Assembly: GCA_012845835.1 (NCBI GenBank)
Contig: JABAKD010000010.1
Location: 14,317,401 to 14,381,400 of the forward strand
DNA from: Undaria pinnatifida
Lineage: Eukaryota > Sar > Phaeophyceae > Laminariales > Alariaceae
Reading direction: 5' to 3'
DNA: 64,000 bases
Shown here: positions 1 through 33,954 of the stretch, one piece after another
How positions within the stretch are numbered: position 1 is the first letter of the stretch
Layout: each line of letters begins with the position of its first letter
Program-made: the position numbers and the translations under genes
The notes under the pieces: model-generated
Database searches by the model: none
What the model was told of the DNA's origin: nothing
What the model saw: only the letters and a program-made list of their open reading frames with translations

Positions 1-989
1 GGTTACGCCGCTTCAACTAACCGAGGTAGGCATTGTTTTGCCCGTGCTCTCGAGAACTGCATGCCGGATGTGTTGATTGTTCTTGTGGGTTATCAATTTG
101 TCGCAGCCAGTTCTGTTTGCGTTTCCTTATTTTTGAAGTTTTTGTGGGAATGCTAGATGGATGTGCTTAGGTATCGTGTGTATGTGCAAACCATTATTAA
201 ATACCAGCGGTGCAGTTTTCAACAGTTGTACACCGCGTCTGCAAAAGCGTCTCTGCACAACTGTTGGTAATCCTGAAACCCCCGAACATTTTAATCCGAT
301 GGATTGTGATCATACACTTTGGGAGGCGTCCGTGGTGTGCAGAAGAATGAGTACCCGGTTTGGTTTTACATTAGGTGCCACTTGCATCTGCCGTGTTTGT
401 GTACTCGTGATATCGGTACGTGGTACGGTATACGCAAGCTCAAAGGAGGGGGAGTTGTGCCCGTTATCATGCACGGTGGTACCATAGGCATGCGCAAGGG
501 GAGGCGGTATGTTTGGCGGTGCTTTGCATTTCCTTGTTATTGGACGGCTTACACGTGGCGTCTTCATGTAACCCCTCTACGACTCTCTCATTGTCACGGC
601 TTGCTTTCCTGCTATTTTGTACGCACGGACGGGCGCTTCTTCTATCCTGCGCTTGCGAGCTGGGTTTTATAACAGTTAGTCCGTATGGCGTTTTATTGGC
701 CGTCGGGCAGGCCTCGGGGTTTGCCGTAATGGCGGGCTTCGTCTCCGAGGAGGGTCTCGCTCGCGTCACAACCCGTACTATCAATACAATAACAGGTTTG
801 GCAGATTACAGCAGCTACAGCAGTGCAGCAGTCTCCCAGTCGTTCGGTAACGTCGCCGCTAATCGGCTCGAGTGTCGGTGCGAGCTTACCATATCGACCA
901 AAAGAGCAACTCTTATTAGGAATAGTTCGCGGTCCCTCTCACTCCGCGCACAGGTCTATGCAATCACAGATGTTGGCAGATTGGCGGAT

Positions 990-1105
990 TGGAATGTGTG
1001 TTTCTATTTTTGTGTTGCAATCTGAAACGCAACGCTATTTTAGTTTGGAGCGTGCGTTTCTATTTCCGTGTTGCAATCTGAAACACAACGTTATTTTAGT
1101 CCCTA
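990..1105 (+). repeat. Two-unit tandem repeat, about 55-60 bp
   Basis: GTGTTGCAATCTGAAAC followed by (G/A)CAACG(C/T)TATTTTAGT occurs twice, near 1013 and 1070, each preceded by TGTTTCTATTT or a close variant. The copies are nearly identical, so the duplication is recent. Confidence 0.8.
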
Positions 1106-1419
1106 TGCACCCCAAAATATTCCAAAGCAACCCCCAATTGAACTCCAGATGGACCCCAAAATCACCGACCGCGCAGCAGCCCGGGTAGGGTGTGTGTCTG
1201 TCGTGGACCATCTTTCTACAAGACGCGGCTTGATCTGAGGTTACCTAATGTAGTTGTTTGTCTCTACGAGTATATGTTTCCTGCTTATCACGCGTGCCTT
1301 GCGTGCCGTGGATGCCTTGCATGTCTTGATTGGAATATACGGCTTACACACCGTAGACATTCCGCTCGCTTACCAGCTTTCTTAAAGCTGCTGCGGATTG
1401 TGGATGGCGTTCGCTTGGT

Positions 1420-1520
1420 TTGGTTCGGTCCGGTTCGATTCGATTCGGTTCGGTTCGGTTCGGTTCGGTTCGGTTCGGTTCGGTTCGGTTCGGTTCGGTT
1501 CGGTTCGGTTCGGTTCGGTT
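1420..1520 (+). repeat. CGGTT pentanucleotide array
   Basis: About twenty near-perfect CGGTT units, degrading downstream into TTCG/TTTCG-rich sequence up to about 1700. It makes spurious Arg/Phe/Gly/Ser/Val-repeat open frames that read into the first PDCD4-like exon. Confidence 0.95.
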
Positions 1521-1741
1521 TTTTCCGTGTCACGTCGGGCCGTCTTTTTCCGTTTTGTTTCGGTTCGTATGGTTGTTATCTATTACGGTTCGCTTTGTTT
1601 CGGTTTGTTCCGTTTGCTGTTTTGTCGGTTCGTTTTGTTTCGTTTCGTTTCATTTCGATTCGTTTCGTTTCGTGGTGTCCTTGCCGCGTTGTTCCCGTGT
1701 GTTCCCGTTTCGTTTTTTTTCCTTTTGGGGGCGGAGCAGAT

Positions 1742-23390
<21,649 letters not shown>

Positions 23391-23804
23391 CGGCGTACAG
23401 CGCAAGAGGGAATCATTGTGCTGGTGGCGGCGTTGGCGTTTTAGCGGCCTGCCGAGCGCAAGGACGGAGTGATGGTGGTGGTAGTGGCGTTGGCGCCCAT
23501 AGGGTTAGCGTTCAGCGCCCTTTCGAGCGTGAGGTGGTCGTCGTGGTTGAGGTGGTGGCGCCCACAGGGGGGTGGGGTTATTAGCGTTTAGGGGTCTGCC
23601 GCGAGGGAGGGAGCGATGGTGGTGGCTGGAGATTGAGGGGGCGGAAGAAGAGCTTTTTCTACTTTTTTTTCTCGGAGTTTTTCGGGGTGGGTCGAGAAGA
23701 GAGCAAGCAGCGAATCGGGGCGAGCGGGTGTGCGCTGCCTGCATGCGGGGGTATTGTCCGATGTGTGTGGTAGTACCCCCCCCCCCCCGCGCTTCTCTAT
23801 TGGT

Positions 23805-24200
23805 GTAAGCAATGCCTGCCTGTTCGGTGAAAACCCGACGTGCTCGGTCAATGGCATTATAGCGATGTGAAGGTCTATGATCCTAAGGACTATGGCCATG
23901 CACGGTATGATCACAGCCCCCCCCCATGCCGCTATCCCTCGAGGTGCTTCTTGTTCGGTAAACCTCTTCGGGTTCAATTGTAGATTTAGTGAAACCGCGT
24001 GCATCATCGTGGTGGATGTTGGATTTTTCGTGTGGCAGCAACGGTCCAGGAATCTCCCTCACGACCTCATCGCCCCCCCCCCCCGTCGGTGCGAGCAATG
24101 CCTGTCTGATCGTTGAAAACCTGACGTGCTCCGTCCCGCCGGATGCGAGGGTCTACGGTATGACAGACTACGACTATGCATGACAATAATTGCACCCCCC
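23805..24200 (+). repeat. Two-unit repeat with GCAATGCCTG and C runs
   Basis: TGTAAGCAATGCCTGCCTGT with GAAAACCCGACGTGCTC (23810-23850) matches GCGAGCAATGCCTGTCTGAT with GAAAACCTGACGTGCTCC (24090-24133). A third relative lies at 59620-59740 (GCAAGCAATATCTGTCTGG, CGTGCTCCGTTCC, GATGCGAGGGT). The second copy lies in an open frame reading SNACLIVENLTCSVPPDARV. Confidence 0.7.
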
Positions 24201-24394
24201 CCCCCGCTATAGATGTTTTGTGGATGTGGACCACAGCAGGAAGGCCTAATCTCTACCGGAATTCTTGTTTCCGTATCCCATTGTCGATTCTTTCGTGACC
24301 GCTATTGTTGTCGTTTTTTTGTCGCCGCCATGCAGTCGTGGAATAAATATGGGCGTGTTTGGTACGGTACATACTTCGAAGTTTTGCATACTCT

Positions 24395-24555
24395 GGATGT
24401 ACCCGGGTATCTCCCCGGGTACACGACCAATACCATCAAGTTCGGTACCCGAGTACCCTAGGGTATACCCAGGTACCCAAGGGTGTATACCCTACCGGGT
24501 ACCCAAGGGTATTTTACCCCATACCGGATACCCAAAGGTGTTTACCCTGCCAACT
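24395..24555 (+). repeat. GGTACCC-AAGGGT palindrome-rich tandem
   Basis: Words GGGTACCCAAGGGTATTTTA, GGTACCCAAGGGTGTATACC and GGATACCCAAAGGTGTTTAC recur at 35-40 bp, together with CCCGGGTA and CCTAGGGTATACCC palindromes. Confidence 0.75.
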
Positions 24556-24599
24556 ATAGCCTTGAAATCTTCGATTCTGTGACTCTACATGTATGAAAC

Positions 24600-25780
24600 G
24601 CGGGAAATATTTAGAGTGAATTTAGTGGGGTTGATTTCAGCCATCATGGGTAACGGTGGGCGCGGAGGCGAGAGGAGCGGGGAGGGGGGGGAGGAGGGAG
24701 ATCCCCTTGTTGAACATGCATGCAGGGTTGTTATACCCGGTGTCCATAGCTCTATTTTACGGGTCGGTTACCTGCTTGGTGTTTTTTTGTGTGCGTTTTG
24801 AGTTCACTATAATATACCTAACTAGACAAAATCAACCTCTTGTGTTATTTCCTTGGCAACGGCAGAGCTGATAGTGGTGGGAGTATGTGATTGATGTGAT
24901 GTCACCACCAAACGGAGATAGCTACCTGCGCAACCTTTTTCGCCAATCTGCCAGAGGGAGGGATTATACATGGTCCAACTGCTGTCGCCTCGTTTTTATT
25001 CTTATTTTCTCAAAACATCGTTTAAGGAATTGGGTAAATATTAAAATAATGTAGACTAGTGTTTTGTTTGTTATTTGTTTTGGACGGAGATGTTATTTAC
25101 TCGTGGTTTTTCTCCCGTTTCAGCCAGGCCAGTGCGTGTATACCCCGACGCGGGCTCTCGCAACCGTTCCAGCTTGCTTGTCGTTCCGTCCGCATAAACA
25201 CGCTGAACTCGCACGCCTTCAACGCTCCCAGATGCTTCGCTCGTCCTTCTTTATTACGGAAACTTCGAATGTGTCCGTCCGATAGCTTACTAGCGTAGAA
25301 TAAACGAATTATTACTTACAGGAACATCTCAGTAGGTAAGACCTACGAAAAAAAATGAAGTTCTTGTGGTGCAGCGTTGATGCTTGCCGTAGCTTACGCA
25401 AGTTTGGCAGAAGCCAAGACGTATGTCGTGTGTAATAAGCTACATACAGCAAAGGCATAGCATTAACACCCCATCACAATGATTTCCTTTTTTTCTCACG
25501 TAGATCTTGTACGTGTACTGAGATGTTCCTGCGCCGGGGCACCGATACCGAAGCCCAGAGAGTTGTTGCTGTGCCGGCACCGATACCGGAGCCCTGGTGC
25601 TTTTGACCATTGCGAAAAATCCCCTCGCGCTAATTCCGACTGGATACAAGCAGTCGTCAAAAACGTGGTTGCAGTCGACCTCAAAAAATAAATAATTCAA
25701 GCCCAAACCGCTCAGGAGACCGCCGATCTTGTTGTGCCACTGCCCTAGAAACTCCTCACGCATCAGAGATATGAGATCAC
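24600..25780. other. No gene recognised
   Basis: AT-rich sequence with a G-rich patch (24660-24700). A small direct repeat at 25540-25595 has GGCACCGATACCGAAGCCC followed by GGCACCGATACCGGAGCCC. Open frames are short and featureless. Confidence 0.45.
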
Positions 25781-25794
25781 GATCAATGATCTGT

Positions 25795-25995
25795 CATGAT
25801 CTGTGTCTTTCAGGGAAGACAGTTCTCTGGTTTATATGATCTGCATTGCGTATAGATCACCCCTACAAATTTTAGTGGTGATCTATGTCTTCCAGAGGGC
25901 AGAGACATCCCAGGTCTCTCATCTATGCCTTACAGCGCCAGACAGATCCCTGGTCTATATGACCTGCATGGCCTTTATAGATCATCTTGCCGGAT
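25795..25995 (+). repeat. Diverged tandem of about 60 bp with TATATGA(T/C)CTGCAT
   Basis: TCTCTGGTTTATATGATCTG near 25823 and CCTGGTCTATATGACCTGCA near 25950 share flanks (TCTATGYCTTNCAG, TATAGATCA). A related piece is at 36745-36805 (CCTGATCTGTATGATCTACA). Confidence 0.55.
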
Positions 25996-26117
25996 GAGAG
26001 CCGGGTGGTCTGATCTGAGTGATCTAGCTCAATTCATGTTCATTGGGTTTGATATGTACACACAGATCCTACACAGCATATAGCCTATACTACAGATATA
26101 TCTCTTTAAAATGATAT

Positions 26118-26550
26118 GTTATAAAAATTAAAATACACTCCAGCTGTGAGATCGAATATTTTGTCGAAACTCATCTTTGCAAGCTGTGTGTGATACTCCG
26201 ATCGCGCGTATTACGGGTTGTGTGTCCTCATTAAGGATATAGGTCGGCGACTCCCCTTGCAACTACAGTGTAGCTACCAGGGTCAACAGGGTGATGTTAG
26301 GCAGTCTGTGCGCGGAAACTATAAAACCTGTTTCTGAGGGGGACAAAATCTGACAGCTGTGGAAGGAAATGCATCAGTTTATCAAGTGAATCCTGTAAGT
26401 CGAATATCCGGTGAGGGGAGGGCGGAGTTTTTAAGGACGTGGGGGCCTGATTTTGATCAAAAGGGGGGCGGGAGGGGGGGGAAGGGGGGAAGGGCACGGG
26501 TGGGGCAGGTCTATTTGTGCGTGGAAACTATAAATATTTCTTGTGGGGGA
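26118..26550 (+). repeat. CAGCTGTGAG family module 1, full-length copy
   Basis: In order: ATACACTCCAGCTGTGAGAT, CGAAACTCATCTTTGCAAGC, ATTACGGGTTGTGTGTCCTC, GGATATAGGTCGGCGACTCC, GTGCGCGGAAACTATAAAAC, ATCTGACAGCTGTGG, GGGGAGGGCGGAGTTTT, GATTTTGATCAAAA, then a G-rich run and a second GTGCGTGGAAACTATAAA. The same order is seen in the copies at 37276, 45650, 49285 and 50634. Confidence 0.93.
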
Positions 26551-26879
26551 GGGGGAATGTGGCGGGGGGGGGGGGCGGGGATATATATCGTGATCTGCCG
26601 TATGTGTGGGCAGATCTGTTAAGTTACAACGTGGTCGTATGGGAGCCCGTTCTTTCGTCCGTAGAACACTCGCACCCGCAGGCTCTTTTGTTGTGTCAAG
26701 GCATACTTCAACCGTTTCACCCAAGAAGAAGTAGAATATGAGGAAAGGTCCATCTATCTATGCTGATAGGATGTTTCATATGCATGTACAGCAGTCACTC
26801 TCAGACCGCGGGTTGGCAAACTTCCAGCCAGAACGCTCGAGGAAACATGACGACCTGCATCGGGAACTCTGGGGGGCCT

Positions 26880-26940
26880 ATGTAAAAGGAGGGGAGAAGG
26901 GACGAAACCGCCTGTGACCACGGCTTTTGTTCAGAACACC
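26880..26940 (+). mobile_element. SINE tail fragment
   Basis: GGGGAGAAGGGACGAAACCG followed by CCTGTGACCACGGCTT matches the 3' end of the SINEs at 18200 and 44633. Confidence 0.5.
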
Positions 26941-27179
26941 GTTGAGGGTTCAAACGTTTTTTTTTCAACTCTCACATGAGTTTGAGTTAGAAAGTTTCAC
27001 AAAATCTAGATGCCGTTAAACATAAAACAATGAAGTATAACACATATCGTAATATATATGATATTGTGCATTCCGTATTTAGGCACAAAAGTGCGCTGTT
27101 CAGAGGCACCGCGGTAGAATTCATCGTCTTTCGACGTCGTGTAGCTCGTGGGTTGGAAGCCTTCCGATATCGTTGTTCA

Positions 27180-27420
27180 CGAAGAGGATTCGATCGGTGT
27201 ATCGGAATCGCTGCAAGGCAGCCCCAGTACCCCCCCTGCCCCTCCACGAAAAGGGGGGGAGGGAGTGAGCAGCACCCAGCGTCGCACCGTTGAACAACGT
27301 GCGAGGTATCGGAGTCGCTGCAAGGCAACCCCAGAACCTCCCCTGCCCCTCCACGAAAAGGGGGGGAGCAAGTGAGCAGCACCCAGAGCGTCGTACCGTT
27401 GAACAACGTGCAAGGTATGG
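27180..27420 (+). repeat. Tandem duplication of about 110 bp ending at the TCC array
   Basis: GTATCGGA(A/G)TCGCTGCAAG, CCC(T/C)CCCCTGCCCCTCCACG, AAAAGGGGGG and GAGCAGCACCCAG occur at 27196-27285 and 27305-27390. Each unit ends with CGT(C/A)CCGTTGAACAACGTGC or a close variant. Confidence 0.8.
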
Positions 27421-27427
27421 GAACATA

Positions 27428-27522
27428 CTTCCCTCCTCCTCCTCCTCCTCCTCCTCCTCCTCCTCCTACCTCCTCCTCCTCCTCCTCCTCCTCCTCCTCC
27501 TCCTCCTCCTCTTCCTCCTTCT
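27428..27522 (+). repeat. TCC triplet array
   Basis: Near-perfect (TCC)n, about 30 units, with one TACC interruption and one CTTCC. Creates Ser-rich plus and Glu/Gly/Arg-rich minus frames. Confidence 0.97.
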
Positions 27523-27529
27523 CTTGAGA

Positions 27530-28510
27530 ATGATGACGAAATGCCTCCGGAGACGGGGAGGATATTTTTGCGGTGTCTGTCAACGGTGGATGGTGATCTA
27601 TTCGCTTTAATCCCAGACAAGTCTTGTGCTCGTGTAGTCTAAGCGAGTACTGTAGAAAAGACGGGCGATCAACAAGACAGAACGTTCCCGTTGATTTCTC
27701 CCTTTTCCGGGTTTGGGGATCGATCCATCCACCCATCCTTGCCTGTGACTGATCGGCATTGAATAGCTCATCATGTTGATTGATGCACTTTGCCGAGACT
27801 GATGAACTCTCCTCTATTTCCTACTTCTGGCTAGCAACACCATCAATATGTGTGTGAGGTGCTTGACCTTTTAAAATAAGCTCATCGTGCTGCCTGTTGT
27901 CGGATAATATAACAAAGCAGTAATATATACACCGAGGCCTTGTATCCTTCACGCGAGGGCGTAGACTACGCACCCCGTAACACGCGGCGATCGATCGAAG
28001 TATCACACACACGCAGCTTGCAAGCATATGAACTTTTGAATAAAAAATCCTTTCAGGTCGATTTCACAGCTAGCTGCAAAAGTCTAATTTTTATGTTTCC
28101 AACATATCGGAAGGGGTCCCGGTTTGTTCTTCTTTCTGGGGAACGTCTATGTGAGTGAGTGATGACCAAAGGCTGTACTCGAAGCACGATATAAGGGCGG
28201 GTGTTTTACGGGTTCACTTCTTTCACCCGGTTCAGGGCCACTTTCTCGAGTGGCTACCTATCTCTCTATTATGTGTGCCCTTCGGTGTTGTTTGTGACGC
28301 GGCGGCAACACCCATACTACGGTCTAGAAAGAGGTACAGTATTTCATTACGAGGCTCTCAACCCACCTAAGACGCGTGCTACACGATAAAGGTGCACGCA
28401 GCACTTTTTGTTTTTGAGATTTCCCCAATTTGGGGGCTTAAGACTTCTCCCAAAAAACTGATTTGAAGAAAAAATAAAGCAGCTTCCTTCTACCGGCTGA
28501 AAAAAGTCCC
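27530..28510. other. No gene recognised; diverged repeat pieces
   Basis: Includes a reverse-oriented diverged fragment of the CAGCTGTGAG family (27985-28075: ATCGAAGTATCACACACACG ... CAGCTTGCAAG) and a CGGCGGCAACACCCATACTA element (28285-28385) related to 29700-29872. Confidence 0.45.
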
Positions 28511-28519
28511 ATGGGAGTC

Positions 28520-29597
28520 GTCGTGCCCGGAAGGTGTGAGGGAAGGGACGCAGGGGTATCAGCTTCGCTTGGAGACAGCACCGGTTCTTCTTTGTAGATT
28601 TCTTTTTATTGGCGATGAGCTATGAGAAGCTCGAGGAGGCAGGAAAGGAGGAGGAATGAGAGCATGGGGGTGGAGTGAGGCTCACAGAGTTCGCTTTACC
28701 CCAGCATTGTTGCTGTGTTATCTTCTGGACCTTTACCTATGGAACGTACAAGGAACATTCTTCTAGATGTTCTATTTATTTTCCCATGAGGGTTTAACGC
28801 GATTACTTCTATCTATCTTGTCCAGATGAGGAACGTTCGATATATTCCCATGATCGCTTAACGCGCTTACTTCTATCTATCTTGTCTAGAGGAAGAACGT
28901 TCCATTACCGAGAACGCTCTTGTGGTATAAGCTATTAATAGCTAGATTCTACGGGTTATATATCTTCTCCACTGAGAATATTACGTTTGAGAGAATCTTT
29001 TTGTGGCCAATAGGCCATGACTCCGCGGGCTATCTTACCGAATCTATTGCCATCTATACTGACACTCTATTATATTATCCCACCCTGAATAGTCGTGTAT
29101 GTGCAGACCTCAAGACGGTCGAAGGGTGATGACAAAGTTCATCTCAAAAGACCGGGAAATGAGGTCGAAGATGCGGCTATTCGAAACAAAGACATAAGGC
29201 GATTGATTTCCCCACACCTCGTAATGAGGCCTAAACATCAAGGATAGGGCCATTCACTAATAAAGCAGATCGTTGAAAGAAAGGCCATAACAAGATAGAG
29301 GAAGATGGAAAAGCCAGAATGGGGCAACCTATGTAGTTGCAACCGAAACTGGAAACGAAAAAGGAAACCTGAAGACGAAGCGAAAGCGAAGATAGCAAAT
29401 AAAGTCAAAATCGAAGCAAAGACAAAGGGAAAGACAGAAAACATATTACCGGAGCGATCCATGTGGGACTCAGGGAGGGGCGAACGGGGAGTCGTTCGCC
29501 GTACAGGGTCGGTTACTCGAAAGCTCGCAAGAAAACATCACCCAAATTCGAAAGTATATATGACCAGGAGGCATCACACATAGCCGTGTGACCAAGG
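28520..29597 (+). mobile_element. LTR-like 1.1-kb repeat, copy A
   Basis: Runs from TGCCCGGAAGGTGTGAGGGA to TAGCCGTGTGACCA and matches copy B (43527-44612, opposite strand) over its whole length, with scattered substitutions and a few small indels. An internal 60-70 bp tandem carries TTACTTCTATCTATCTTGTC and GGAACGTTC twice (28800-28910). The TG...CA ends, the length and the fact that only copy B continues into extra sequence suggest a solo LTR, but no target duplication could be seen. A 72-74 codon minus-strand frame (29238-29462 here) is open in both copies. Confidence 0.65.
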
Positions 29598-29639
29598 TAC
29601 ACAACAAGAATCACACATGATGCAAAAATAAAAATGGCC

Positions 29640-29872
29640 AATTTTCCGATGATTTTGGGTTAAGAAGCCCCTTCATCCAGAAAACCATTTTCGCCAAAAA
29701 AAGGTATACCTCGCTATCGTAGCGTGGCGGCAACACTCATGCTGCGGCAGAGGTAAACCATCTTTTTTGCCGAGGCTCTTAACCCCTTTAGAGCCCCCCA
29801 AAATCCCTCCCTATACTAACTTTAAGTAATTTTGCTAAAAAAAAGAGGTTTTCCAGTTGTAAACGGGCGTTA
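29640..29872 (+). repeat. CCGATGATTTTGGGTTAAG / AACCCCTTTAGAGCC repeat
   Basis: Its parts recur elsewhere: CCGACGATTTTTTTGGGTTT at 30060, GCGGCAACACTCATGCTGCG against GCGGCAACACCCATACTACG at 28298, and TTAACCCCTTTAGAGCCCCC with CCAGTTGTAAA at 54058-54150. A dispersed element with several diverged copies in this window. Confidence 0.6.
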
Positions 29873-30054
29873 AGCACTTGAGGAGCTCCGTACCTCTCAG
29901 GAGCTCCGTACCTCTCCCACAAACTGATTGTGGAGGGGAAAACAAAAAAGCGCTCGTACCCGATGAATAATCAGATCGATCCCTCGGTGGCCTACCTATA
30001 TACTAGGTATATACATTTGACGAAACAACAACAAAAAATACAGTACGACTAAAT

Positions 30055-30270
30055 AAAATTCCGACGATTTTTTTGGGTTTAAGGAGCAGCGCCCCGTCAA
30101 ATTCATCAAACGCTTCAGCCAAAAAAGAGGTGCTACAGTACCCTCTGTCGTAGCATCCGTCCCACAACGAGTGAGGGACCCGCGCCACTTGTTTCGTGCG
30201 AGTGACCCAAACTCGGTACCAAAAATGAGGGCAACCCCCCCCCCCCTCGTACTATGGCCTTGCTCTGAGC
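30055..30270 (+). repeat. Diverged relative of the 29640 repeat
   Basis: CCGACGATTTTTTTGGGTTT, then AGCCAAAAAAGAGGTGCTAC and CTGTCGTAGCATCCGTCCCA, parallel in order to 29640-29760. Ends in a C run (30237-30246). Confidence 0.45.
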
Positions 30271-30279
30271 GACGTCCCG

Positions 30280-31900
30280 AAGCTCTCGTGCTGCACAATG
30301 TCGGATGGCAAACAAGAAAACACCAAATATATATATGTGTGTATATTTGCCTTACCCGGATGGATGTTTTCGATTTCTAATCGGAACGGCATCTACGCTA
30401 TATGTGTCGGAGGATACAGAAAATAACCCAACAGCGATAAGGAGGGGCGGCTAGCATGAATTAACCCTTGACTGCTGCGACGCACCCTTGGTTCCTCTCC
30501 GAAGATAGACCAAAGGCCTCCATCAGCCCATATCAGGATCGGAGGGCCCCCAAGCCCCGGCGACCCCGGACCCCTCGACCTTCAGGTTCAGAGAGCCCTC
30601 ATATTTGAGGTACTACTACTGCATTATAGAGCAACGTCATACTCCTCCGGACCCCCCCAACATCCCCGTGCCCTCCCGCAGTTGGCAGTCGATCCTCGGC
30701 ACTATTAATCACTAATGTATTCGCCCTCCCCGACAATGTCGCGGAGATTATGCCGCTTCGACAGAAATCCAATACGAAGTATACTTCTTCTGTCAAGAAC
30801 TAGTAGATGTCTACGAAAAAAATGTGTTGGTTGTTGTTGCCGTTTGGTTGGCATGTGTAGTACATGATGACATATGTGTGCCTGTGTGTCCTTACCTTTG
30901 GCGATGTCTTTATGTATGCATCAGTTCAGATTACTGCATGCAGTGTATTTTATTTTGGTGTGTTTGGTGTTATTTTTGGGGTCACAGCCCGTATATAGCC
31001 CATACACGGCCCATGCATGCACAGCCCTTCCCTTTGGTTCAGCCTGGACAAAGTGATTGGCACTGCATTTTTTTTTCAGTCATGTTTAGGTGTCACCTGT
31101 TTCTTGCGTGTGTTGTTGATTTTGCACCGAATATTGATCGTCGCAACGTAGAACGAAACAACTGACACGTACGTGCTAAGGGCAGGCGTGCACCTTGCTT
31201 TCCTGAGGAGCTTTTCCCTCAAGGTGCTCTAGATTTTCTCGTGATAAAACGTTCAATAGCGACTACTCCCACTACTACAGATAAGTGCCATGGTGTACAC
31301 CTAGTCAACACTCAGTAGCACAAAGCACTGCGCTAAATAAGCTATTACACCGTACGGTGTCTGACTTTCGACAGGCATTAACGTGTAACCCAATGAACAC
31401 TTCCAATCGACGGCCCGATGCATCGAACGAAAAATAGTTCGAAAAATTAGTCGTTTCTACGGCGGCACCGTGTAGTAGCACCCCCAACTTTCCTTTAACG
31501 CAATCGCCGGTTTTGAAACCAGCTTCTTCCGGTCGTATCTACTGAAACACGGCGTCCCTTGCCACCCCGATGTCATCGTTCGATAGCCCGGCGCGCAAAA
31601 AAAAAATGTGTGGATCAGGCATCTATCTTGTGTTTCAACAGCATCCTTCCTCGTGCCCATCGAGCAGCCATAAAACGTGCTTCGTGAAATAAAGTCGCTG
31701 GTTTTGGGGCCTCCCGGGGCTATCGCAGATTCTGAATCAGTCAACAAAGGTAAAACTTTTTTTTTGCCAGCGATATCGGGCGTACTACTCCTCCCTCCTC
31801 GTCGGTCAAAAAAACGAAAAAAATGGCATGAAATTGCTGCTCCTATATCGTAGCACTTTTCACAAAGCACTTGAAAATAGTGTGGGATTTCTGGACCATG
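30280..31900. other. No gene recognised
   Basis: Mixed-composition sequence. The longest open frame (31457-31870, minus) has no recognisable domain. Nothing repetitive stands out before the ACT array. Confidence 0.4.
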
Positions 31901-31929
31901 GCTGCAGCAGGGGGGGGGGTACCCCCGTG

Positions 31930-32692
<763 letters not shown>

Positions 32693-32696
32693 GAGC

Positions 32697-32880
32697 CACT
32701 CGCACGAGTGGGGCTTTGTACCTCACAGACTCAATAAGACTCCCAAGAGCTTTTTTCTTGGCGCAGCGTAGCGTATCAATTTCCACTGGAGAATTACTTC
32801 GCAAAATTAAGGCATCATCACGAAAGCTCAAGTAGTCCGCAAAGGAAGAGAGCGGGGTGTCACTCGCGCGAGTGACCCCC
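32697..32880. other. Segment bounded by CACTCG(C/T)(A/G)CGAGTG palindromes
   Basis: CACTCGCACGAGTG at 32697-32710 and CACTCGCGCGAGTG at 32861-32874, each followed by G or C runs (GGGG, ACCCCC). This resembles the ends of a 180-bp element. Similar palindromes sit at 39133, 53997 and 54333. Confidence 0.4.
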
Positions 32881-33950
32881 GCGAGCACAACCGCGAGAAA
32901 AGGTCCCAAATAAAGCGACCCCCCTCTATGGTATCCTTTGTTGCTGAGGCGCACACAATAACACAACATAACTTTTTCTTCTTGCAAGAATATACGGAAC
33001 GCTGCAGCAGCACAAGCTGCACTGTTCAGAGGACTTTTCCCAAGCGATCGGGGTTGGATGCGGTGTTTTAGGCATTCCATCATCACGTGTGTTTACACAC
33101 CTGTATCTAGAATCATGATCCATGGAGACTATTTCCACCCTTTTTTTTCTCAAAGCGTGATTCTCGTTGTGTACCTAGGCCATACATAGAATATGGGATT
33201 TTTCATCCGGTCTAGCATTTTTACTTTTCTCCAAAATCAGTTTTTGGGTCAAGACATGTCTTAATCTCTCAAGTTGAGGAATTTCCCCAGAAAAAAAAAG
33301 TGGTGCACGGCTGTCGTAGCATGCGTCTCTTCGTGGTTATTGTGTTGTACAAGGAGTACCCCCGATTTAAGAGCGCCTACGATAACAGCAGTAGAGCATT
33401 CGGGACTTAAAAGCGGTCTAATCGACACGTCCCGCCTATACGAAAAAAAGCTAGATATTTCCCGCTGCGGATAAGAGCGACATCATGTAGTTAAGAGCGA
33501 CTGTTTCGGTTTGTCACACAGGGTGCGATCTTGAATTGGGGTGCTTGAACATATTTATTTATCAAAAACACAATCCGGGGTTCATCTGACCTTCAAGGCT
33601 GAACCTTGAAGTTCCTCAACGAACGGGTTCGAATCCCCCAACGTCTTCATCTGCCATTTATTGTTATTAATGTAATCGGATAGGGTAGCCCCAGCCTCGA
33701 TCTCAACCCCCACCCTGTTTTTCCCCTGGACAATGTGCTGCTATTAATATCTGTGTTCTGGTGCTGTCTTGTGCTCGATAGATTGCCGAAACTTGTCTCT
33801 CCAGCGCACCGTATGATCTTGTTGGTTTGGGATGCAAGATTTTGTCTTGGCCAAAAAACAGAAAGGTCGTCCCGAACGGTTGGCTGCAAAGAGATCTTCC
33901 TTTCCAAAAATAGTCCAAAACAGAAAATCTAACTTGAGCACAATACTTCA
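32880..33950. other. No gene recognised; short repeat pieces
   Basis: CCAAAATCAGTTTTTGGG near 33232 is an inverted relative of CCAAAAAACTGATTTGAAG near 28450. TTAAGAGCG words at 33367-33510 recall subterminal repeats of small TIR elements. A B-box-like GGGTTCGAATCCCC at 33624 follows TGAACCTTGAAGTTCC, but no complete tRNA cloverleaf could be drawn. Confidence 0.4.
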
Positions 33951-33954
33951 GTGT

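Larger units (their letters stand above)
1..1739. other. Region upstream of the first visible exon; no gene recognised
   Basis: The open frames here are short or built from simple repeats, and none shows a recognisable domain. It contains a two-unit tandem repeat (about 990-1105), a CGGTT array grading into CGTTT-rich sequence (1420-1700), and a final pyrimidine tract with AG at 1739 that looks like a 3' splice site. If so, this is 5' flank plus part of a first intron. Confidence 0.5.
23391..24560 (+). other. 3' flank of the PDCD4-like gene: repeats, no gene recognised
   Basis: A GC-rich GGTGGTGG and CGTTTAGCGG-type stretch (23391-23640; possible 3' UTR), then a two-unit repeat with C runs (23805-24200), then GGTACCC repeats (24395-24555). 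Confidence 0.5.

Noticed and set aside
33575-33650. tRNA gene (GGGTTCGAATCCCC B-box)
   Set aside because: The acceptor and D stems do not pair, so no cloverleaf can be drawn. The same holds for the segments at 47090, 47455 and 50110.
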